A stretch of DNA of 64,000 bases, from positions 11,846,739-11,910,738 of the forward strand of contig OZ020593.1 in NCBI GenBank assembly GCA_963971535.1. Reading direction: 5' to 3'. The stretch comes from Notolepis coatsorum (Eukaryota > Chordata > Actinopteri > Aulopiformes > Paralepididae). This document shows, in pieces, positions 31,701 to 40,700 of the stretch (position 1 is the stretch's first letter; every line of letters starts with the position of its first letter). Both the position numbers and the translations under genes were made by a program. Below the pieces are notes generated by a model. That model saw only the letters and a list, made by a program, of their open reading frames with translations. It was not told the origin of the DNA and ran no database searches.

Positions 31701-34700
31701 TCGAATAAAAATTTAACTACACTTCCCAGCTCACGCCAGCCCCTGTCAATCATTCTAGAGTTCTAGCGTGAAGCTTTTTCTCTCATTATTTCCGTGGTCA
31801 TATCTCACGGGTGGAAGAAACTACAACTTAACTGTAGACATATATTGAAGTGGTTAGTTTCTTCTCTTCCCTACTTTTAGCATGTAGAAACAATTGATTT
31901 GAAATTAGTTTCAAAACGGTTGCACCCTGATAAAATCCTAATTGAACTCTTGCCATTTGAAATATAAGATTTGGGTAATTTATAAGCCTGCTATTCTATA
32001 ATAATATTTCAAATAGCATTGGTCCGGATTAGAGAATTCAGTACTGAATCTACAAAACGTTCCGTTTAATAATCTTCCCTTTAAGATTTTTTTGTACACA
32101 TTATCTCAAGAAGGTACTGAACGAGATCAGTGGCAGTTTTTCCATGCCTGGTCATTATTAGCATGGTGCTATTCACCATCAAAGATGCAAGAAAAATCAT
32201 ATTCTCCTTTGTTTCACCACAATTTAAGCAAGCCTAGTAATAACGACAATATTTCTGACACTGGGAATACATTCACTGAGGTCCATAGATGTCCCTAGAT
32301 GCAAATGGACCTTGTAGAAGTGGAGCAATATTCTACTCCATTTACTTATGTATTTTAGGCGGATTTTCAGAAAATAGGGCTCCGGGCTTAAGACCTTCTC
32401 AGACAAATGCCTCAAATGTCTTCAACTGAAAGGACACGCTGCTCTGAGGAACTGAACCAAAACCAAAGAACATGGTCCTGACCCAGAAGCCCCACAGACA
32501 GACTTGTGACCCGTTCCGACTCGTCATCGTGTCATCACAGAAGGGAGAAATGTGGCCATACATCTGGAGCATAACAGTCATTGTAGTGAAATAATGTGGC
32601 CGGCTGTGGTGTGAGCCACACGCACTTTGACATAAAGTGTGCTCAGGAAAACACAACACTGGTGAACAAACTGAATAAAATAGAACGCAGTTTAGTTTCT
32701 CTACCTTTCTGAGAATGTCTAGCAAAAAACAGTGTTGCAATCTGATGAAAAATGGCAGAGAAATCTACATTATAAAAAAAGTAACTGTACCTACAGTAGA
32801 TTTCATTCACGGTTTTTGCTGCCCCGTCAGGGGCGCCTGGTGGCACTAAATCCAGATTGAACTCTGCCATTGGAAAGGGGAGATTTGGCCCGATCCATAG
32901 ATGTGACGTGGCCCTAATAAGGTAATTTATAGGCCCGATATTCTATAATAATATTTCAAATTGCATCCGTCGGATGGCAAAATTCAGTACTGTATCTACA
33001 AAACCTCATGTAAATCATCTGCCCTTTATTCATTCACTTAGATTGTTTTGTACACGTGATCTCAAGAAGGTGCTGAACGAGCTCAGTGATTTCTCTTCTT
33101 GATATTCTCCTTTGGTTCATTACAATTTACTCAAGCCTAGTAACAAGACACAATATTTCTGACACTGGGAATACATTCCCCGAGATCCATAGATGTCCCT
33201 AGATACCAAGAACATGCAAATGGACCTGGTAGAAGTGGAGCAATCTTCCATTTACTTAGGTATGTATTTTAAGGCGGATTTAATATGGCTAAGACTTTAA
33301 AAGGTTAACAAACAAAGTAAGTAGCAGAAGGCCAAATCACTCAACTTGAACTTAATATCTACAATTTAAGTCACTGTTGTTTCAGTATGAAGACAGATTA
33401 CAGTTACAGTACAGGGTCATGTCCTTTCAGCAGCACTCACCTGGAACGTCATCATCCTCTTCCTCTATTGTCGCAATCGGTGCTTTTCCATCTCCAGCTG
33501 TAGAGAAGAGGAGACAGAAGCAGAAGGTGAGAAGCTGGTAGAGCAGGGAACTCTCTTTAGGAGGTAGAGAAGAAGAGAGAGAAACAGAAGGTGAGAAGCT
33601 GGTAGAGCAGGGAACACTCTTTAGGAGGTAGAGAAGAAGAGAGAGAAGGGTGAGAAGCTGGTAGAGCAGGGAACACTCTTTAGGAGGTAGAGAAGAAGAG
33701 AGAGACAGAAGGTGAGAAGCTGGTAGAGCAGGGAACACTCTTTAGGAGGTAGAGAAGAAGAAACAGAAGGTGAGAAGCTGGTAGAGCAGGGAACTCTCTT
33801 TAGGAGGTAGAGAAGAAGAGGGAGAGAGACAGAAGGTGAGAAGCTGGTAGAGCAGGGAACACTCTTTAGGAGGTAGAGAAGAAGAGAGAGAGAGACAGAA
33901 GGTGAGAAGCTGGTAGAGCAGGGAACACTCTTTAGGAGGTAGAGAAGAAGAGAGAGAGAGACAGAAGGTGAGAAGCTGGTAGAGCAGGGAACACTCTTTA
34001 GGAGGTAGAGAAGAGACAGAAGGTGAGAAGCTGGTAGAGCAGGGAACACTCTTTAGGAGGTAGAGAAGAAGAGAGAGAGACAGAAGGTGAGAAGCTGGTA
34101 GAGCAGGGAACACTCTTTAGGAGGTAGAGAAGAAGAGAGAGAGACAGAAGGTGAGAAGCTGGTAGAGCAGGGAACTCTCTTTAGGAGGTAGAGAAGAAGA
34201 GAGAGAGACAGAAGGTGAGAAGCTGGTAGAGCAGGGAACTCTCTTTAGGAGGTAGAGAAGAAGGGAGAGACAGAAGGTGAGAAGCTGGTAGAGCAGGGAA
34301 CACTCTTTAGGAGGTAGAGAAGAAGAGAGAGAGACAGAAGGTGAGAAGCTGGTAGAGCAGGGAACTCTCTTTAGGAGGTAGAGAAGAAGAGAGAGAGACA
34401 GAAGGTGAGAAGCTGGTAGAGCAGGGAACACTCTTTAGGAGGTAGAGAAGAAGAGAGAGAGACAGAAGGTGAGAAGCTGGTAGAGCAGGGAACACTCTTT
34501 AGGAGGTAGAGAAGAAGAGAGAGAGACAGAAGGTGAGAAGCTGGTAGAGCAGGGAACTCTCTTTAGGAGGTAGAGAAGAAGAGAGAGAGACAGAAGGTGA
34601 GAAGCTGGTAGAGCAGGGAACTCTCTTTAGGAGGTAGAGAAGAAGAGAGAGAGACAGATGGTGAGAAGCTGGTAGAGCAGGGAACACTCTTTAGGAGGTA

Positions 34701-37700
34701 GAGAAGAAGAGAGAGAGACAGAAGGTGAGAAGCTGGTAGAGCAGGGAACTCTCTTTAGGAGGTAGAGAAGAAGAGAGAGAAGGTGAGAAGCTGGTAGAGC
34801 AGGGAACACTCTTTAGGAGGTAGAGAAGAAGAGAGAGAGACAGAAGGTGAGAAGCTGGTAGAGCAGGGAACACTCTTTAGGAGGTAGAGAAGAAGAGAGA
34901 GAAACAGAAGGTGAGAAGCTGGTAGAGCAGGGAACTCTCTTTAGGAGGTAGAGAAGAAGAGAGAGAGACAGAAGGTGAGAAGCTGGTAGAGCAGGGAACA
35001 CTCTTTAGGAGGTAGAGAAGAGGAGACAGAAACAGAAGGTGAGAAGCTGGTAGAGCAGGGAACTCTCTTTAGGAGGTAGAGAAGAAGAGAGAGACAGGAG
35101 GTGAGAAGCTGGTAGAGCAGGGAACACTCTTTAGGAGGTAGAGAAGAAGAGAGAGAGAGAAGGTGAGAAGCTGGTAGAGCAGGGAACTCTCTTTAGGAGG
35201 TAGAGAAGAAGAGAGAGACAGAAGGTGAGAAGCTGGTAGAGCAGGGAACACTCTTTAGGAGGTAGAGAAGAAGAGAGAGAGACAGAAGGTGAGAAGCTGG
35301 TAGAGCAGGGAACTCTCTTTAGGAGGTAGAGAAGAAGAGAGAGACAGAAGGTGAGAAGCTGGTAGAGCAGGGAACTCTCTTTAGGAGGTAGAGAAGAAGA
35401 GACAGAAACAGAAGGTGAGAAGCTGGTAGAGCAGGGAACACTCTTTAGGAGGTAGAGAAGAAGAGAGAGACAGAAGGTGAGAAGCTGGTAGAGCAGGGAA
35501 CACTCTTTAGGAGGTAGAGAAGAAGAGAGAGACAGAAGGTGAGAAGCTGGTAGAGCAGGGAACACTCTTTAGGAGGTAGAGAAGAAGAGAGAGAGACAGA
35601 AGGTGAGAAGCTGGTAGAGCAGGGAACTCTCTTTAGGAGGTAGAGAAGAAGAGAGAGAGACAGAAGGTGAGAAGCTGGTAGAGCAGGGAACACTCTTTAG
35701 GAGGTAGAGAAGAAGAGAGAGAAGGTGAGAAGCTGGTAGAGCAGTGAACTCTCTTTAGGAGGTAGAGAAGAAGAGAGAGACAGAAGGTGAGAAGCTGGTA
35801 GAGCAGGGAACACTCTTTAGGAGGTAGAGAAGAAGAGAGAGAGACAGAAGGTGAGAAGCTGGTAGAGCAGGAAACACTCTTTAGATAATAAAGTTTGAAA
35901 ACACTGTTCCTCTCGTCTGAGGTTTAATTTCACTGCATCACACGTCCCTTTACCCTGCAGTCCATGATGAACAATAACTACCATCCAACGTGACGTTCCA
36001 CCCAAGCAGATGGGATCAGGGATGGGCATGAGTACTCTCTGCTTCAACAGAACTCCAGTGGTTTTTGAGGGTGCTACATTTTTAGTTAGTTACCACCACC
36101 AAATACGTTCACTAAAAGCGCTCGTTTGTGCCACTGAAACACAAATCTCGCTCTGAAATCCGGCAAAGCGCGAGACAAAGCGTGAGTTGTTGCAGGAAGG
36201 AAGACACCGCTGGAGGCTGTGGAGCACGAGAGCGTACCTCCAAAACTCTGTTGCGTTTAAAGTTAGTGTAGCGTTATCTAAAAGATACAAAACAGCGGTT
36301 TGCATTTGTGCATTTCCAAATCGTGCCAACAACATGCCGCCCACTATTCGTAGCGTCCACAGACTATTGATGCAGACATGCCGTCCCATGAGCAGACAGA
36401 CCTGCTGCAGACAGAGGAGGCAGGCCTGTACGCTGCGACGAGATCGTCACAAATTGCCCCCTAATTTGGCCGGTGCGAATGAAAAATTACATCTACTCGC
36501 AAGCTTGCGAATAGTGATTTCACCCCTTCATTCGCATTTCACTACACTAACATTAGCCTACAACCAGGGCTGTACAGGCGACATAATGTTGCGGTTGTAA
36601 TTTCATTAGACAGACCAGCGCGGACATTTAATAACATGCAATTTAATTGACACGAGCAATGGGCTAACGTTAGCTGGTGGTCCCGAGTGAAGCAGGGACG
36701 GCGGAGCTATAGGCTAACGTTAGCTGGTGGTCCCGAGTGAAGCAGGGACGGTGGAAAAGTGAGGAAAGGGGTGGGTTATATTGACAAGTGACAACGCTTG
36801 ACAACAGAAGTTTAAACATAACTTCATATTTATTAGTTATTCGTTTCTGTATATCATCCACTGTGACTTTCCATCTCCGTGTTAGACTCTTCCTGTTTAC
36901 ATTCGAGTGTGACGTCATCACCTACGGCAGCTTAGACGATCAAAACGCGAACCTAGAACAAAACCCGGGGGGGGGGGGGGGGGGGGCTGGCTCTCTTGTG
37001 CGTTCTCGCCCCCTCTCTCTCTCGCTCTCTCTCTACATTCAATGATTTAAAGTAGCCAAACGTTACAGACAGTATAAATACTAACTGGATAGTTGATGAT
37101 AAACATTTAATTTCATTATCTGAAATATTCTAAAATCATTAAGTCTGCTATAAGCCATTATCCCTTTGTGTGTAATTATTATTTTATCACAGTAGTATAT
37201 ATATATATGTGTGTGTGTGTGTGTTTGGCTAAAGTGGATAGAAAACACAGTACTGTGCAAAAAAAGGGCACCCAAGAGTTTTTATATAAATAGTCTTAGA
37301 TGTAAATAATTTTTTTTATTAGTGTGTCAGTAGACTACTATTAGTACATTTTCATTAAATAATTTTTTAAAGCATCTTCATGGTTTAATAATGCAAACAT
37401 ATGTTGCAGGGACTTATTATAATCATCATATTGTCGTGACTGTATGCATCAAAGGGTTAAATCAAGCATTTTTAAGTGCTTTAGGAAATGTCAAAATATT
37501 GCGATATATATTGTGTATCGTGATATGGCCAAAAAATATCGCAATATCATTTAGAGGCCATATCGCCCAGCCCTACTATAATGGTAAAATAGTTATTTAA
37601 AAATTTGCCCCTAAAAAATATTCTTTGCCCCTAAATTTCTCATTTAGGGGCAAGTGTGCCCCTAGTGAAAAAGCTTAGCGTACAGCCCTGGGAGGTAATG

Positions 37701-40700
37701 GAATTATTACAAATGGTAACCGACTGTTTTGACTGAAAAATACGCATTATATTTAGATCATATATTTAGCATTTTAAGATTATATATTGCATATATTTAG
37801 CTTTTTATTATTATTATATATTAAGATTAGATTTAGATTATATATTGTAACTATTTATTGTAGGGCAAATATAACTGAGAGGGCATACATACCCTCATCT
37901 CACACCTTGTTGCCCATATGCACATGTCCAGAGTTAATTTCATTGATTTGTTATATTGTTTACACTGCTTTTTTACTACCTGTACCTCCCCCTCCCCCAT
38001 GCTGCTATGATGCCTGAATTTCCCCAAGGGGATCAATAAAGGAATATCTTATCTTATCATATTAAGCAACGGGTATATTGCTGTGCATTGTTATGTCCAC
38101 AGAGCGAGACATAATAAAATCGGTTGTATGCGTGTGTGTGATGCAATATCTTAGTTATTGCTGCTGCCATGCGCTTTAAGATGCATTCTAAAATCAATAA
38201 TAATTAATTACATTTATATAGCGCTTTTCTAGACACTCAAAGCGGTCCCCACAATGTAGGGTGGAAATGTCCTCCTTCACCACCACTGGTAGCACACAAC
38301 CTTGGGCTACGCAGGCTCAATGGCTGCCATACACTGGCACCAGTCACACATCACACTACACAATGGCTGAATGGCTCAGGAGACAGGGATTGATAGCCAA
38401 TTAAGGGGAAGGGATTATTAGGTGGCCTTGATGTCAGAGACCTGATGGGAATTAGCGATAGGCGTCCTGGGTTCTTTAACGACAGAGACCTCAGGACCTC
38501 TGTTTAGCGTCTCATCAGAAGGACGGCACTGGCACCTATACGGTGTTCCTATCACTGTAACAGGGGCATCGTTACAGACGGGTCCAGACTAGTCCTGCTG
38601 GACAACAACAACACCAACACCACTTTCCGACAACGGCCTTGACCGGGGCTCGAACCAATGATGACTCCGGAACTCTACTCACGTAGCCCCGCTGCCGGAC
38701 AATCACTCGAGCAGCACTACTCAAGAGAGCACCTGATCTGGGACAACATCACTCATACCCGTCCCTAACGCCTACTACATGACTAATACTAGCCAGAAGG
38801 AACAGCCCATGTGAACATCTCGGTGGCTCCACACACTCACCCTGTTTGGGCAGGGCCTCCACACACTCACCCTGTTTAGGCAGGGCCTCTGCCAGTCTCC
38901 TGAGGCTCCACAATAGGGCTGAGCCCAAACGTTCGTTACGTTGGCATTCGAATTCTAAATCAACATATATTTTTTTATATACATTTTGTTTATGCGTTCA
39001 TTCTGTTTAAACCAAATGGGTTTTTTCTCCACAGTTGCAGATAAAGATTATGCTACACTATTTTAATATAAAAAGTTATATTCATTAAAGAAAGATTAAT
39101 AATTTATTCAAATTGATGATTTAGTTTTAGGATATTTATAAAAAATGTAAAACTAATTAAAAACTAATGTTCGAACGCCCGTTCGAAAAACCCAGACGAA
39201 GTTCGAAATCCCAAAAACAGGCTTCGGTGTAACAGCCTTCCTCCACACACTCACCCTGTTTGGGCAGGGCCTCCGCCCACTCACCCTGTTTGGGCAGGGC
39301 CTCCGCCAGTCTCCTGAGGCTGGTGAGGCTGTCGGCTCCCAGCTGGTTGAGGATGCCGGGCAGCATCTCCGTCAGCTGCTTGGTCTCTGCGTGGCCGGTG
39401 ATAGTGAAGGTGTTGGCGGCGAGCGACGCCTGCACTTTGGGGTTGTTGAAGTGGATGACTGTGCCCTGGTTCGTGAACATGTTAACCTGCGCAACACGGG
39501 ATCAACAGGAGAGCTCCCGTCAGCAACACTCGGAGAGAGAGAGCAGGCCAGTCGACCACAAGTACATAGTATTTGTAACAGTCGGATAATAGGGGTGCAA
39601 AGGTAGACGTATCCGTACCGAACCATTTCAGTGTATCGTACCGAACGGCTGTGTAGTGCACCAAACGAATACAACGGTATGTTAACCACCAACTAGATTT
39701 TTTTCACAATGTAATATAATTTTTTTTTTTTTTACAAGTCGATTATTAAATTTCAATATAGAATATTCATTGACAGCCCTACAAGTACAATTAGTTACTG
39801 CACACTACATCACCCCTGAGTGGAACATGGAAAGCCAAACTTTCCCCCACTGTACCGAACCTTGACTTCAAAACCGAGGTACGTACCGAACCGTGGTTTT
39901 TGTGTACCGTTACACCCCTATGTCGGTGGATAAACTGGATATATTATATAGTTTGCTTATTAATTTAGCAGATACACCAATAAATATAGAACACAAGAAT
40001 AATTGATTTTTAACTTATTCCACCACTGCAGGATTGGGTAACAGAACCCAGAAGGGCTTATATAATGCCAACAATGCAGCAAAAAAAAGTATATGCACAA
40101 AAATGACAACGAATAATCATAAGAGGGACCACTGAAACAAATTCAGATAAAAATGTAACAGTGTTATTTGTAGTGGTGGTGGTGATGGCAAGATGGGATG
40201 AGTGTTCAGTACATTTAGCTGACGCTTTTAACCAAAAGCGACTTACAAGTTCTGTACAACAAGTGAGGAGGAAGGGTACAACTCTGGCGGCTAAGGGTAA
40301 GGGACATTGTTCATCAAAAAGTGTTGAACTTGAGTGCTGGTGTTGATTGCATAGTAGTATAGATATATTAGCATAGTAGATATAGTAACATAGACTAGGT
40401 AAGATTCCTTAGTAGCAAAGTGCATAATAGTAAAAGATGAAAGTTATATCGTTTTTTCATTCATTACTAATGTGTCATTGTATCAAGTTTGTGAAATTGT
40501 TTGTCGTTGCGTGTTCGATATCGTGGTAGGTGTGTTTGATATAATGGTATGTGCGTTTGATATTGTGATGGGCCAACACAAATAAAATGCAGGAAACACT
40601 GCACTATGAAGAAACTTGAACGCTTACCTCCTCAATACCAGAAATGTTGTTGACCCCGAGTTTCTTTAGGGAGAACTGGAGCTTTTTGTCATCTGCCGTC

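Noticed and set aside
33427-35693. Series of open frames beginning [11 protein letters not shown]
   Set aside because: They are the btf3 intron 4 minisatellite read in one frame; no independent coding evidence.
36090-36600. Two overlapping ~100-140-codon frames
   Set aside because: Opposite strands over a hAT-like region with no recognisable transposase motif.
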